DNA of 47,671 bases, taken from assembly GCA_003559855.1 (NCBI GenBank), contig PWJZ01000102.1:1-47671 (forward strand), given 5' to 3'. Every line of letters begins with the position of its first letter. Position 1 is the first letter of the stretch. The notes beneath the pieces were generated by a model. That model saw only the letters and a program-made list of their open reading frames with translations. It was not told the origin of the DNA and did not search any database. The position numbers and the translations under genes are program-made. Below are positions 8,606 to 18,680 of the stretch, piece by piece. The stretch is from Bacteroidales bacterium (lineage in GTDB: Bacteria > Bacteroidota > Bacteroidia > Bacteroidales > UBA7960).

Positions 8606-9880
8606 ATGAAAATCAGAAATATTATATCTTTTTTTGGCCTTTTGACCATGATGGCATGTGAGCCCGAGATGGAAAGCTTCAAACCTTCACCGGGCGATGC
8701 CGACTTTTCAACGATGGTGGCAGTTGGCAATTCATTAACTGCCGGGTTTGCCGATGGTGAGTTGTACAGATCGGCCCAACAAAACTCTTATCCCAATATA
8801 GTTGCACAACAATTAAAACATGCTGGAGGCGGCGATTTTATTCAGCCTCTGATGAAGGATGAGTACGGCTTTGGCAACAGGCTCGTTCTTGATGTCATTG
8901 ATGGAATGTTAACACCCGTTCCGGCCGGTAAACAGGTAAACCCCGATAACCTGCTTTCGATATATGATGAAAAAGGCCCTTTTAACAACTTCGGCATTCC
9001 CCACGCCAAAGCCGATCATCTGCTGGTACCCGGCTACGGATTCCTTAATCCGTACTTCGGACGCTTTGCGAAAAACGTCAATACAAGTACCGTTTTGAAT
9101 GATGCCATGATCGTCGAACCAACCTTTTTCCTGTTATGGATCGGCAACAACGATGTGCTTAATTATGCCATTCATGGAGGAGAAGGAGAAACAATAACAA
9201 ATGTGGAGTATTTTTCGAAAATCATTGAATCGATTATCAGCCTGCTGGCTGAAAATAATGCACCAGGTGCCGTTGCCAACATACCCGATATTACCGTAAT
9301 ACCATTTTTTACCACAATACCATCCATCGGACTGGTACTGACAGAATCACAGGCATCTGAACTTAACCTGGTATATAAAGATTTTCCACATATTGAATTT
9401 AAAGCAGGGCAGAACGGCTTCGTTGTAACTGATGCGGAAGCCCAAGGACAAATCAGGCAGCTGACGGCAAACGAACTGTTGCTCCTGAGTGTTCCGCCCG
9501 ACAGTATGCAATATGCCGGATGGGGTAGCATGAAACCCATCCCTCTGCAATATTATTTGTCAGAACAACAAATAGAAAATGTCAGGGAAACTGTGGATCA
9601 ATACAATAGTTTTATTCGGAAAATTACAGGTGATATGAATCTTGCCTTCGTTGATGTTAACACTCCGCTGAAAAATGCTGAAACAGGGATCATATTCGAT
9701 GGAGTAAGTTTTACAACAAAATTCGTTACCGGAGGAGTCTTTTCACTTGACGGTATCCACCTCACAGCAAGAGGTAATGCTATTGTGGCAAATGAATTTA
9801 TTGATGCCATAAACAAAAAATACGGAAGTTCTGTACCGAAAACCAGTGTTACTGAATTTCAGGGTGTCATTTTTCCATAG
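8606..9880 (+). CDS. SGNH/GDSL-type hydrolase lipoprotein
   Basis: 424 residues. The signal peptide ends in a lipobox (LTMMAC, Cys18). Hydrolase blocks are present: AVGNSLTAGF with nucleophile Ser43, IGNND with Asn182 (block III), and SLDGIHLTARG with the Asp382/His385 pair (block V). Block I reads GNSL instead of GDSL, which is common in the Bacteroidota relatives of this pair. A long insert separates blocks III and V. The enzyme is likely an esterase or lipase at the outer membrane. Its coupling to the FadL channel just upstream suggests it releases acyl chains that the channel takes up; that link is inference. Confidence 0.85.
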   Translation: MKIRNIISFFGLLTMMACEPEMESFKPSPGDADFSTMVAVGNSLTAGFADGELYRSAQQNSYPNIVAQQLKHAGGGDFIQPLMKDEYGFGNRLVLDVIDGMLTPVPAGKQVNPDNLLSIYDEKGPFNNFGIPHAKADHLLVPGYGFLNPYFGRFAKNVNTSTVLNDAMIVEPTFFLLWIGNNDVLNYAIHGGEGETITNVEYFSKIIESIISLLAENNAPGAVANIPDITVIPFFTTIPSIGLVLTESQASELNLVYKDFPHIEFKAGQNGFVVTDAEAQGQIRQLTANELLLLSVPPDSMQYAGWGSMKPIPLQYYLSEQQIENVRETVDQYNSFIRKITGDMNLAFVDVNTPLKNAETGIIFDGVSFTTKFVTGGVFSLDGIHLTARGNAIVANEFIDAINKKYGSSVPKTSVTEFQGVIFP

Positions 9881-9994
9881 AAAAACCCCAAACAGAGCAA
9901 ATCTTGTTCTTAAAGCTTCTTTGTAAGTGAAATGATTTTTGTTTCGCTACGGTTGAAACGATGGTCTTATAATTATCCTGTCATTACACACAAA

Positions 9995-10216
9995 CTAAAA
10001 AAACCGCCTGACAATATTGAATATAAGCGTTAGTAACAGGCTTATCAATAATAATGTCATTATGGGTGCGTAAATTGTAATGTTATCTCTTTTTATACGT
10101 ATATCGCCCGGTAAATTGCCAAACCATTGCAACTTATCGAAAAACAGCCAGATAACCACACCGGCAAGAACCAGTAAAACACCTATTACTATCAATGCTT
10201 TGCCTATACTTTGCAT
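9995..10216 (-). CDS. DUF2905 family small membrane protein
   Basis: 73 residues with two transmembrane helices (about 5-27 and 48-70). The family-typical middle reads LQWFGNLPGDIRIKRDN. The domain is of unknown function and widespread. It stands alone here. Confidence 0.8.
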   Translation of the reverse strand: MQSIGKALIVIGVLLVLAGVVIWLFFDKLQWFGNLPGDIRIKRDNITIYAPIMTLLLISLLLTLIFNIVRRFF

Positions 10217-10450
10217 AGATCAGGTAAACATGACTTTTTGTCAAATATCTTGTTGTTGCTACGGCCAATATCTGTAATAAAAACAGTATTATGACAAGAC
10301 ATTTCACAAGGTTTTTTTATGAGTCTTTAATTATATACCGTCTTTTTAAAAAGTGCATAAAAATTGACCAAAAATCATGCTGTTCTTATTTACTTTCCTT
10401 TGCCCGTCAATAAGAAAATTATGCATGCAAAACTGTTTATTCGTGGGGTA

Positions 10451-11212
10451 TCACATCTCATTATTCATAAACCCCTGTTTTTCGAGCACTTTAAGCAATA
10501 CTTTGCTGAAATGGACATTATCTTTTTTAATGTATCGTTTTTCTGTGAACACTTGTGCCAGGTTTTCAACCTTATTTTCATCTGTCAGTTCTCTGGTAAG
10601 AGGTAAGTTCTCTTTATATCTGTATATGTCATCTATTTCTTCTCTTGAATAATCATTGTATTTTTCATTATGTATAACACCTTCCATTGGCAGCCTGTCG
10701 GCCTGTTCGGGGTCTTCGTCGGGGTAGCCTGCCACAACCGTAGTAACGGGCACGACACCTCTGGGCAGGTCGAAAAATTCTATAAGCTTGTCAGCCTGGT
10801 ATGTTGTTGTGCCGAGATAACATATCCCTAAACCTTCCGATTCGGCTGCAACACATACGTTTTGAGCAACAAGCAAAGCATCGATCGCTGCCGTAAAAAA
10901 TGAAAGAAAATTGTCGTAGCCCGGCACGGCATCGCGCTGCCTGCACCACTTGTTGAAGCGGTTAAAATCAGCACAGAAAGTAAGCAGAACAGGCGCCTGC
11001 GCTACCATCTCCTGTCCGAAGTGAAGCTTGCATAATTCATTACGTTTTTCCTGATCTTTGGTAATAATAATGCTGTATACCTGCATGTTGCCCGTTGTCG
11101 AAGCCCGGATACCACCTCTTAGAATGTTGCTTAACAGTCCATCGGAAATATCGTCTTTCCTGTATCTTCTTATCGTTTTGTGTTTTAATAACGTTTCAAT
11201 AGTATTGTTCAT
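10451..11212 (-). CDS. Nitroreductase family protein (NfsA-like)
   Basis: 253 residues. The N-terminus has the FMN-binding pattern KTIRRYRKDDI and RASTTGNMQ. The middle helix (IDALLVAQNVCVAAESEGLGICYLG) and PRGVVPVTTVVAGYP are typical of the flavin-reductase-like nitroreductases, which reduce nitro compounds, quinones or flavins with NAD(P)H. The C-terminal tail from about 175 to 253 is charged and helical, as in the NfsA/Frp subgroup. The natural substrate is unknown. Confidence 0.88.
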   Translation of the reverse strand: MNNTIETLLKHKTIRRYRKDDISDGLLSNILRGGIRASTTGNMQVYSIIITKDQEKRNELCKLHFGQEMVAQAPVLLTFCADFNRFNKWCRQRDAVPGYDNFLSFFTAAIDALLVAQNVCVAAESEGLGICYLGTTTYQADKLIEFFDLPRGVVPVTTVVAGYPDEDPEQADRLPMEGVIHNEKYNDYSREEIDDIYRYKENLPLTRELTDENKVENLAQVFTEKRYIKKDNVHFSKVLLKVLEKQGFMNNEM

Positions 11213-11379
11213 AAATCAAAAATTTGTGGTTTAAATATTTGTTTCATGACAAAATTATAAGTTTAACCTGAATAATTCTAAATATTCCTGAAAAGATTAA
11301 CAAATATGATAAACAGAAGTTAGTTATAAGGCAGGCTGTATGTGATTATCAGGGCGGCAAGAGGAGAACCATCAGTTGA

Positions 11380-12813
11380 TCAATTGTTTTTTATAACTGC
11401 TTTATTTCTGTGAAAAGCATCTATTGCCACTATCAAGGCTATTAATCCCCAGAAAAGAACAGAGGCTTTATCGGTATTTAAAAAATTGTTTAAAAAACCG
11501 TGTGTAATGTATGTTACAAGCCCTAAGGTAGCTCCCAGTGAAAGCAGCCGCAACTCCTTATCGCGTATTTTATAGAAGTTCTTTATCCCCGTATATAACA
11601 CGGCTATAACTATGGCAATAAATGTAAGCATACCAGGCAGCCCTGACTCAGCCAGGGGACCTATATATTCGCTGTGAGCGTTGCCAACGTCACCAAAATG
11701 GGTGGTGATAACAGTATAATCCTCCCATCGCTGAAACGGGGCATATACAAATTGATAAGTACCCGGTCCCCACCCGAAAACAGGTCTTTCTTCAAACATT
11801 CTTATGGCCGATTTCCACCTGTTTATCCGTTCCAGATTCGAAGCATCGGTTGTTATGTTGTATATCGATTGAATATGTTCCCTGAAATCTGCCGAAGACT
11901 CTTGCTGATCTCTTTCAAGTGAAATTCTGATCTCGGTCTGGAAAGTATATAAAAGCCCAAATACCAATAAGGCAGTTGCCAGGATAAATCTATAGTTGAT
12001 CCTGAGATATATTATCCAGAAAGCCGCAAAAGCCACAATTATCCCCAACCACGAAGCGCGACTGTAACTGAAAATAATACCGGTCGCAAATATTAAAAAA
12101 ACTAAAACGGCAAAATATCTCTGAGGGATACTGTAATTTTTGTTGAACATGAATATAAGAAACATAGGAGCCAGTAGTGAAATAACAGCACTGTAATTGG
12201 TATGGTCGTTGAAAAACGGTGTTACTATCCACGTTCCGGCTTGCCTGTCAAACCCATGTAGCGAATGTTGATAGGTAATATATATGATCACTAAAGCAAG
12301 CGGCACTCCATAATACCATAAAAACCTGTGAAAATTCTCTCTCTCCTTAAAAAGCTTAATAAACACAAAATAAAATGCAACGATATACCAAAGCTGTGAT
12401 ATGAAATATTTAAAAGAAACCCATCTTATTTCACTTGTAACCGATGTTACAAACATCCATACCAGGTATACTATTATGGCAATTGTAACGGGATGTTTTA
12501 AAATATTCCTATCGTAATGTTGTTCATATATGAGTTTGAGAAAGAATAACAGCATAATTGCCACTATTATAGGTTCTGCCGGCATGTTCACAGTAAAGCC
12601 CACCGTGGCATGTTCATATTTAACCGTAAAGGGTGTAATAATGATAAGCAGGAATAAAAGCTTGTCGAGTGAAAAGAAAAGCATATATCCTATTAGAATA
12701 GCTGCCGGCAATGCAGCAAACCAGTAAAATCCATGGATTATCAGTACTATGTTGATAGCTATAAATAACCCGCAGAGACCGAAAAGGAGCGTTATTTTAC
12801 CAGTTTTGAACAC
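11380..12813 (-). CDS. O-antigen ligase/polymerase family membrane protein
   Basis: 477 residues, about 11-12 transmembrane segments. The large extracytoplasmic loop carries the Wzy_C/O-antigen-ligase signature (ERINRWKSAIRMFEERP, then VFGWGPGTYQFVY) followed by NAHSEYIGPLAESGLPG. The protein joins or polymerises polysaccharide on the periplasmic side of the inner membrane. It starts 6 bases after the Wzz-like gene, so the two are cotranscribed. Ligase (WaaL) versus polymerase (Wzy) cannot be decided from sequence. Confidence 0.85.
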   Translation of the reverse strand: MFKTGKITLLFGLCGLFIAINIVLIIHGFYWFAALPAAILIGYMLFFSLDKLLFLLIIITPFTVKYEHATVGFTVNMPAEPIIVAIMLLFFLKLIYEQHYDRNILKHPVTIAIIVYLVWMFVTSVTSEIRWVSFKYFISQLWYIVAFYFVFIKLFKERENFHRFLWYYGVPLALVIIYITYQHSLHGFDRQAGTWIVTPFFNDHTNYSAVISLLAPMFLIFMFNKNYSIPQRYFAVLVFLIFATGIIFSYSRASWLGIIVAFAAFWIIYLRINYRFILATALLVFGLLYTFQTEIRISLERDQQESSADFREHIQSIYNITTDASNLERINRWKSAIRMFEERPVFGWGPGTYQFVYAPFQRWEDYTVITTHFGDVGNAHSEYIGPLAESGLPGMLTFIAIVIAVLYTGIKNFYKIRDKELRLLSLGATLGLVTYITHGFLNNFLNTDKASVLFWGLIALIVAIDAFHRNKAVIKNN

Positions 12814-12819
12814 CGAAGA

Positions 12820-13854
12820 TTATTTTTTTTTGCTTTTGGTTTTAATAATTCCCTTGTTTTCGAGGTTGCTGTATATCATTAAAATTACAACCGCAAAAAA
12901 TCCGGTGGCAAAGACCGAGATTGCCACAATGAGCCATCTTACGGGATATACTTTGCGCTCAGATGCCTGTGCTTCATCAATGATGAATTTGAACGAGACG
13001 AAACTTTCGAGGTCGGCTTTGGCTTCCTGGTAACGGCGGTGTGCCGTTGCAAGGTTTTCACCCGATTCTTTTATATAATTTGTTAAATGCATAAACGCAC
13101 CGCCATGGTCACCCATGGCATCAAGCCTTTGTTCCAAAGCTTGCACCGCTACAGTATTTCCTGCGGATATGTCTTGTGCAAGCTGGCGAAAAAGCATGGC
13201 TGTTTGACCTTCATAGTCATAAATACCCTTTTTCATTAAAATCCTTAATGAATCTTCGGCTTTCCTTATTTCCTGCTGTGTATTATCATATTGGTTTTTT
13301 GCTGCCTGGTATGCCAGTAAAGCCCTCTCACGACGCATCTCGTTTTGTACCGTGTCAACAAGTGCTGCTATTTCATTGGCTATATCTGCAGCCATTGCCG
13401 GAACCTTGTCGCGTACGTTTATTTCAACCGCCCCGAATTCAGTGCGGCGAAATGATACGTTGCTTATGTATTCGCGATCAACCATAGTGTATAGGTATTG
13501 ATGATCCCACGGAATCTCATAATGATCAATAAGATTGAACCGCTCTATTATACGACTGCGAATAACCGATGAACCAAGTACCTGCAATAACCTTTCGGCG
13601 TCATCTATATCACCATATTGTAAAAAATCACGGGTGCCGGCAGTAATGCCTAGTACCGAACGTGATAAACTGACGCTCTGTGAAGGAAACATAGTTACGG
13701 TCGACTGGTACTTAGGTGTTATAAAAATGGGCGAAGAAAAAATTACAGCTGCAATAGCTGCAACAGTGCATATAATCGCCAAATGCTTCCACCATCTCTT
13801 GATGAACATGAAAATATGCGTGGAATCGAAATCACTCTTTTGTTCTGCTTTCAT
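12820..13854 (-). CDS. Wzz-type chain-length determinant family protein
   Basis: 344 residues with the classic layout: a short cytoplasmic N-terminus, TM1 (about 24-46), a long periplasmic part with a coiled-coil stretch (about 160-215 and 255-290), and TM2 (about 306-332) ending in a lysine-rich tail. The N-terminal PKYQSTVTMFPS after TM1 is typical of Wzz domains. It has no kinase domain, so it is not a BY-kinase fusion. It sets polymer length together with the adjacent ligase/polymerase. Confidence 0.85.
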   Translation of the reverse strand: MKAEQKSDFDSTHIFMFIKRWWKHLAIICTVAAIAAVIFSSPIFITPKYQSTVTMFPSQSVSLSRSVLGITAGTRDFLQYGDIDDAERLLQVLGSSVIRSRIIERFNLIDHYEIPWDHQYLYTMVDREYISNVSFRRTEFGAVEINVRDKVPAMAADIANEIAALVDTVQNEMRRERALLAYQAAKNQYDNTQQEIRKAEDSLRILMKKGIYDYEGQTAMLFRQLAQDISAGNTVAVQALEQRLDAMGDHGGAFMHLTNYIKESGENLATAHRRYQEAKADLESFVSFKFIIDEAQASERKVYPVRWLIVAISVFATGFFAVVILMIYSNLENKGIIKTKSKKK

Positions 13855-14310
13855 TGTTCTGAGTTTATTAGAATTTAATGAAAATAATTATAATATTATT
13901 GCTATTGTTTAAATTTATTGTTTTTGAATGCTTTCGGATTTTATAACGACAAAATTCATCAATTTTATATTCAAACCCGTGGTTTATAATAAATTTTATA
14001 CTCAATCAACAAATAAACCTGCTAACAGAAGGTGTTTAATGTTGAAAATTGTCTTGTTTGTTTGCGATCTGATGCCTCTATGGTTATAATCACATTTATT
14101 TGACCTCAGCGGTATGTGCTTTTTTAAAATAAGAGTTGTTAAAAAACGATACAAACCTACACAAATTTTTGCCTTTGTCATTAAATAAAGTGAAAAAATA
14201 AGCATATCATCAAATTAAAATCAGATCATGATCATATTCAATCCTGATGGTTATGATCAGAAAACGAACAAATGTCATGCATCAATTCAAAAGTTTCAGT
14301 GTTGCCAGGA
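13855..14310. other. Intergenic region between Wzx-like and Wzz-like genes
   Basis: No believable gene; the short minus-strand frame near 14002-14205 looks accidental. It holds an 8-bp inverted repeat TGATCATA (14229-14236) / TATGATCA (14252-14259). The promoter of the wzz-ligase pair is expected next to 13855. Confidence 0.35.
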
Positions 14311-15795
14311 TCACTGTTCATGTTTTATTATCGTTACCAGATTTTTGATGTTGATCAGTTTTATTGCAAAGGATAGCAATACTCCCGCAGCTATCGTTAT
14401 AAGAAAATTGATATACCAGGCAAACGGCAGTTCAAGTGATAGCCGGTTTATAAATATAATCCCGATGATAAAAGCTGCTATTTTGCTGATCAGCAGATAA
14501 TTGATTTTAAATTTAAAAATTTTCTTTACAATAAGTATTTGGATTCCGGCAACCAGGAATTGTGTTATAACGCTGGAAATGGCGGAGCCGTATGCCTGCA
14601 GGAAAGGTATAAGATACAGGTTAAGGCTTATATTTAAAACCATACCTATTGTGGCAATAATGTTAAGATGTTTAAGATTGCCATTGGCGGTCATCAATGT
14701 GCCAAAAACATAGGTTGATGATATAGCGCAAAAACAGAACATAAGCAGCGAAAAAACCTTTGAGGAAGATTCCATTCGGTATGCGTATTCAGCGGTAGTT
14801 TCATCTATATGTTTCGTATACAGGAGCTCCATGATCTCCTGCGAATAATGAAAAGCTCCTACCGCAACTATTATTGCAGGCATAATTATCAATGTAAAGG
14901 ATAGTTTTGCCAGTTCTTCGATAGATTGTTTTTGTTTTAACATCCTGGCAAATATAGGCAGCAGTAATACAGAAAACAGCAATGCTACCATGTTTGATGC
15001 ATCAAGCAGACGGTAAGCCGATGCATATAAGCCGGCGTAACGCGCACCGTCAGAGTCTGACAACAACCGCTCCAACATTACACTGTCAATCCTGTTGTAA
15101 AAAGCCATGAGCAACACCAAAACAGCAAAAGGAAAGCTTTTCTTTATTATCATCAGAAAAAATGGCCAGTTCCAGTCCAAACGTAAAATGCGCGTCCGGA
15201 TCTTTCTCAAAAGAACCGATATCCCGATCAAAGCAGTTAAGCTATAAGCAAAGGTTTGGGCATATACGAAGTATTGGATTTTAAAATCGCCTACTACGTT
15301 GCCCCATAACAACACAGCGCATATTATTATCATCAGGGTCCTGTCAAGTACCGACATTATACTGTCGGTTACAAACATATGCATACCCCCGAAATTGGAC
15401 CGCAGGTAAAGAATGAAACTTAACAAAAACTGGTTGAAACCAAGAAACGATAAAAGTATGATCTGTTCACGGCTGTAATTGATCAGAAAAGCGCCACCGA
15501 AAGTGAATATAATATATAACAAAAAAAGCAATGCCTTTAAAACAATTATCTTTGACATGTGCTTTTTGAGAAGATGATTGTTCTGAGCTATATTTCTGTT
15601 ATTAAAATTGGTAATACCCAGATCGAGGAGAATGTTGAACAAAAAGGAAAAATTGAAAACGGCAAAATAAAACCCATATTCTCCGGCACCAACAGTGTTC
15701 TGAACCGTCCGGTCAATGCCCAGTAACCAAAATGGCTTTATCAACAGGTTAAGGATCAGCAAAAAAACCAGGTTTTTCAAAAACTTGCGCTGCAT
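14311..15795 (-). CDS. Wzx-like polysaccharide flippase (MOP/MATE superfamily)
   Basis: 494 residues with about 12-14 transmembrane helices throughout. N-terminal QNTVGAGEYGFYFAVFNFSFLFNILLDLGI-type sequence and the later YRLLDASNMVALLFSVLLLPIFARML are typical of membrane proteins that flip undecaprenyl-linked oligosaccharides. It lies upstream of the wzz and ligase genes on the same strand, but separated by 456 bases, so it may have its own promoter. Together the three form the back half of a Wzy-dependent pathway. No glycosyltransferase genes are in the window. Confidence 0.83.
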   Translation of the reverse strand: MQRKFLKNLVFLLILNLLIKPFWLLGIDRTVQNTVGAGEYGFYFAVFNFSFLFNILLDLGITNFNNRNIAQNNHLLKKHMSKIIVLKALLFLLYIIFTFGGAFLINYSREQIILLSFLGFNQFLLSFILYLRSNFGGMHMFVTDSIMSVLDRTLMIIICAVLLWGNVVGDFKIQYFVYAQTFAYSLTALIGISVLLRKIRTRILRLDWNWPFFLMIIKKSFPFAVLVLLMAFYNRIDSVMLERLLSDSDGARYAGLYASAYRLLDASNMVALLFSVLLLPIFARMLKQKQSIEELAKLSFTLIIMPAIIVAVGAFHYSQEIMELLYTKHIDETTAEYAYRMESSSKVFSLLMFCFCAISSTYVFGTLMTANGNLKHLNIIATIGMVLNISLNLYLIPFLQAYGSAISSVITQFLVAGIQILIVKKIFKFKINYLLISKIAAFIIGIIFINRLSLELPFAWYINFLITIAAGVLLSFAIKLINIKNLVTIIKHEQ

Positions 15796-16053
15796 TTGGC
15801 TTCTTAATATAAATTATCCTATTAATATTTCCCCCGGCGCATCAAATTTAAAAACTTTTATTGGGGTTTTATCCTTTTTATAAAATAAAAATCACAATAA
15901 TTTGTGCTAAATTTTAGTGAGCAGATTTTAAAGACAACACCATTTAACAATAAATTAATTAGATTTGTAACTGTACTATTTGAAATTTTACAGTAACGGT
16001 AAAGCAAAAGTTACTGATAAATAATCAGTGTTTCATGAAAAAAATATAACCAA

Positions 16054-17082
16054 ATGAACCATCAGACTGCGATATTGATCATATATACAGGCGGCACGAT
16101 AGGGATGATAATGAACAGTGAAACAGGTGTTCTTCAGCCCTTTGATTTTGTGAATATTAACGAGCATATTCCGGAGATAAGAAAGTTCAACTATAAGATC
16201 GATAGTATATCTTTTGATCCGGTTATTGATTCATCTGATATGGAGCCTGAAATTTGGGTACGTTTGGCACATATCATAGAGGAGAATTATGAAAGCTATG
16301 ATGGTTTTGTTATTTTACACGGTTCGGATACAATGGCATATACTGCTTCGGCATTGAGTTTCATGCTGGAAAATCTTTTCAAACCCATTATACTTACCGG
16401 GTCGCAGCTTCCTGTCGGTGTTATTCGTACCGACGGGAAGGAGAACCTGATCACAGCTATTGAAATTGCTGCCGGCAGCGATAAAGGTCGTACCATAATT
16501 CCCGAAGTATGCATATATTTTGATTACCAGCTGTTTCGCGGAAACCGTACCCATAAAGACAATGCCGATTATTTCGAAGCATTCAGGTCACCTAATTACC
16601 CTGCGCTTGCACATGCCGGAGTGGAAATAAAATATAACCCCAAAGCCGTCGGCCGTACTTCCGGTAAAAAACTACGTGTATTGACCGGTATGGATAGCAA
16701 CATAGCATGTCTTAAGCTTTTTCCGGGTATAGGTAAGAATTATGTGAAATCCGTGCTTAACATACCCGGCATCAAGGGCCTGATACTCGAAACATTTGGC
16801 GCAGGCAATGCCCCAACAAAACAATGGTTTCTGGAAGAACTACAAAATGCGATAAAAAAAGGTCTTATCGTTTTTAACGTCACACAGTGCCGCGGAGGCT
16901 CGGTTAAAATGGGTAAGTATGAAACCAGTATGAGCCTCCAAAAAGCAGGGGTTTTGAGTGGTCACGACATTACATTCGAAGCAGCAGTTGCCAAAATGAT
17001 GTACCTTTTTGGTAATGACCATTCAACAGAACAAATAAAAAAATATCTGCAAACTCCTTTGAGAGGGGAAATGACAATATGA
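16054..17082 (+). CDS. ansA: Type I (cytoplasmic) L-asparaginase
   Basis: 342 residues without a signal peptide. It has the AnsA fold motifs: YTGGTIG with nucleophile Thr15, SSDM (60-63), the second catalytic box HGSDTMAYTASALSFM (89-104), and GVIRTDGKENL. It hydrolyses asparagine to aspartate and ammonia. Odd point: in most asparaginases the second box begins HGTD, and the Thr there (Thr91 in E. coli AnsA numbering) is catalytic. Here it is Ser91. Serine can supply a hydroxyl, so activity is still likely. Convergent with the RNA methyltransferase gene, 5 bases apart. Confidence 0.92.
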   Translation: MNHQTAILIIYTGGTIGMIMNSETGVLQPFDFVNINEHIPEIRKFNYKIDSISFDPVIDSSDMEPEIWVRLAHIIEENYESYDGFVILHGSDTMAYTASALSFMLENLFKPIILTGSQLPVGVIRTDGKENLITAIEIAAGSDKGRTIIPEVCIYFDYQLFRGNRTHKDNADYFEAFRSPNYPALAHAGVEIKYNPKAVGRTSGKKLRVLTGMDSNIACLKLFPGIGKNYVKSVLNIPGIKGLILETFGAGNAPTKQWFLEELQNAIKKGLIVFNVTQCRGGSVKMGKYETSMSLQKAGVLSGHDITFEAAVAKMMYLFGNDHSTEQIKKYLQTPLRGEMTI

Positions 17083-17087
17083 TCCTG

Positions 17088-17792
17088 TCATTTTATCCGA
17101 TTGTGATATTTCTTCAAATAGAACTTGCAAAACGAATGAAACAGATTGATGTCGTCCTTTTTAAGCAACATTAACCTCTCCATTATTCTGGGGTATAAAA
17201 TACCCTCAGGATCAATACTTGCATCAGTAAGGATTTGATTTGCCTTATCTCTGATAACTGGCAGTTCAACATCTTCCGTATCCTTAACTGATTTTCTTTT
17301 GCAGGTCAATGTGATTTTGCTTAGATAAGTGGCATACACCATTGCTGCCTGGCCAAGATTAAGCGACGGATATTTTGTGTACATCGGTATAGTGGATACC
17401 AAATGACACATTGACAACTCCCGGTTGGTAAGCCCGGACTCTTCGCGACCAAATATAATACCCACCGTATTTATAGCATCACCTTTGTCAAGTATTATGG
17501 AAGGCAAATCGTCAACCCAATGATGATCTTCATGAACACTTCGCTTTTTAGCTGTTGTGCCTACGATAAGATCAAGATCCATAATAGCTTCCTCAAAACT
17601 ATCAAAAACCATCGCTTTTTCAAGTATATCTTTTGATCCGTGTGCCGTCGATAAAGCTTTTGATCCGGTATGATTACATTTCGGGTTAACAAGCCGTAAA
17701 AATTCAATACCCATCGTTTTCATAGCCCGGGCTATTGCACCTGCATTCTCCTGACGGTAAATACCGACTATTACAAATATTATCCTTGCCAT
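17088..17792 (-). CDS. SPOUT-family tRNA/rRNA 2'-O-methyltransferase (TrmJ/LasT-like)
   Basis: 234 residues. The N-terminus (RQENAGAIARAMKTMG) and the knot motifs IIFGREESGLTNREL and YPSLNLGQAAMVYATYL are those of the TrmH/TrmJ group, which methylate ribose of tRNA (position 32 in TrmJ) with S-adenosylmethionine. A C-terminal helical tail of about 70 residues follows. The exact target is not decidable from sequence. tatC lies 15 bases upstream on the same strand, so the two may be cotranscribed. Confidence 0.87.
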   Translation of the reverse strand: MARIIFVIVGIYRQENAGAIARAMKTMGIEFLRLVNPKCNHTGSKALSTAHGSKDILEKAMVFDSFEEAIMDLDLIVGTTAKKRSVHEDHHWVDDLPSIILDKGDAINTVGIIFGREESGLTNRELSMCHLVSTIPMYTKYPSLNLGQAAMVYATYLSKITLTCKRKSVKDTEDVELPVIRDKANQILTDASIDPEGILYPRIMERLMLLKKDDINLFHSFCKFYLKKYHNRIK

Positions 17793-17807
17793 ATAAAATA
17801 AGCACTA

Positions 17808-18644
17808 TTATGACTTTAAACGCCTTTTTTTATATACTCTGTGTGATATTATTATGCTTAATTCGTAAAGAAGCAATATTGGAAGTCCGACAAGAACCTG
17901 GCTTATCACATCGGGCGGAGTTATTATTGCCGATAATGCAATTATGATTACAATGGCTACCTTCCGGTGTTTACGCATAATCTGGGGTGTAAGCAAGCCT
18001 GTCTTGCTGAAAAAATAGACCAATATGGGAAGCTCAAATAAAAGACCTATGCCGAAAGTTATCGTCGTAACGGTGGTTATATAAGAGCGTAATGCTATCT
18101 GATTCTCAACAAGCCCGCTAACCTGGTATGAACCCAGAAAATTTATGGCTAATGGAGATATCAGGAAAAATCCAAACAAGACACCGGTTAAAAAGAGGGC
18201 TGACATTATCAGTACTGCACCTCTGCTGCTGGATTTTTCAGCCGGTTTCAATGCAGGACGGATAAAACGCCACAACTCCCACAACAAATACGGTATTGCA
18301 ACTATTATTGCACCTATGACCGAAACAAGTATATGCGTTGTGAACTGGCCTGCCATCTCAATATTGATGATTTTTACAGGTTCAATATTTATACAGAGAG
18401 CAGGTATTGATAAAATGCCGGCAAGCTTGCAAAAAACCCTGTTGGTGATAAACCACGGCTCTTTTGGTGCTAAAATTATATTATCAAAAATGAATTCTTT
18501 ATTCAAAAAGGCAATAATTGCAAGTATTACAACAGTAATAAACGCACGAATCAGATGATTGCGCAGCACATCAAGGTGCGACCAGAACGACATAACTTCA
18601 TCCTGGCTGACTTGTTGGTCAATGTTTTCGCCGGAGTTTTTCAA
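17808..18644 (-). CDS. tatC: Twin-arginine translocase subunit TatC
   Basis: 278 residues with six transmembrane helices. Conserved features: SFWSHLDVLRNHLIRA at the N-terminus (the conserved HL-EL-like segment), a long first periplasmic loop as in Bacteroidota TatC, LLWELWRFIRPAL, FGFFLISPLAINFL, FGIGLLFELPILVYFF, and ITPPDVISQVLVGLPILLLYE near the end. TatC recognises twin-arginine signal peptides. No tatA is seen in the window. It sits downstream of the ferredoxin terminator. Confidence 0.95.
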   Translation of the reverse strand: MKNSGENIDQQVSQDEVMSFWSHLDVLRNHLIRAFITVVILAIIAFLNKEFIFDNIILAPKEPWFITNRVFCKLAGILSIPALCINIEPVKIINIEMAGQFTTHILVSVIGAIIVAIPYLLWELWRFIRPALKPAEKSSSRGAVLIMSALFLTGVLFGFFLISPLAINFLGSYQVSGLVENQIALRSYITTVTTITFGIGLLFELPILVYFFSKTGLLTPQIMRKHRKVAIVIIIALSAIITPPDVISQVLVGLPILLLYELSIIISHRVYKKRRLKS

Positions 18645-18680
18645 TTTCTCTAAAAATTGCTGATGATTATGGCTTCAATT

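Noticed and set aside
14002-14205. Minus-strand open frame in the gap between the flippase and Wzz genes.
   Set aside because: No motif, no start signal, composition like non-coding DNA.
17071-17091. ATGACA/TGTCAT hairpin at the convergent ends of ansA and the RNA methyltransferase gene, considered as a shared terminator.
   Set aside because: The stem is only 6 bp, it overlaps coding codons, and the following T-run is short and broken.
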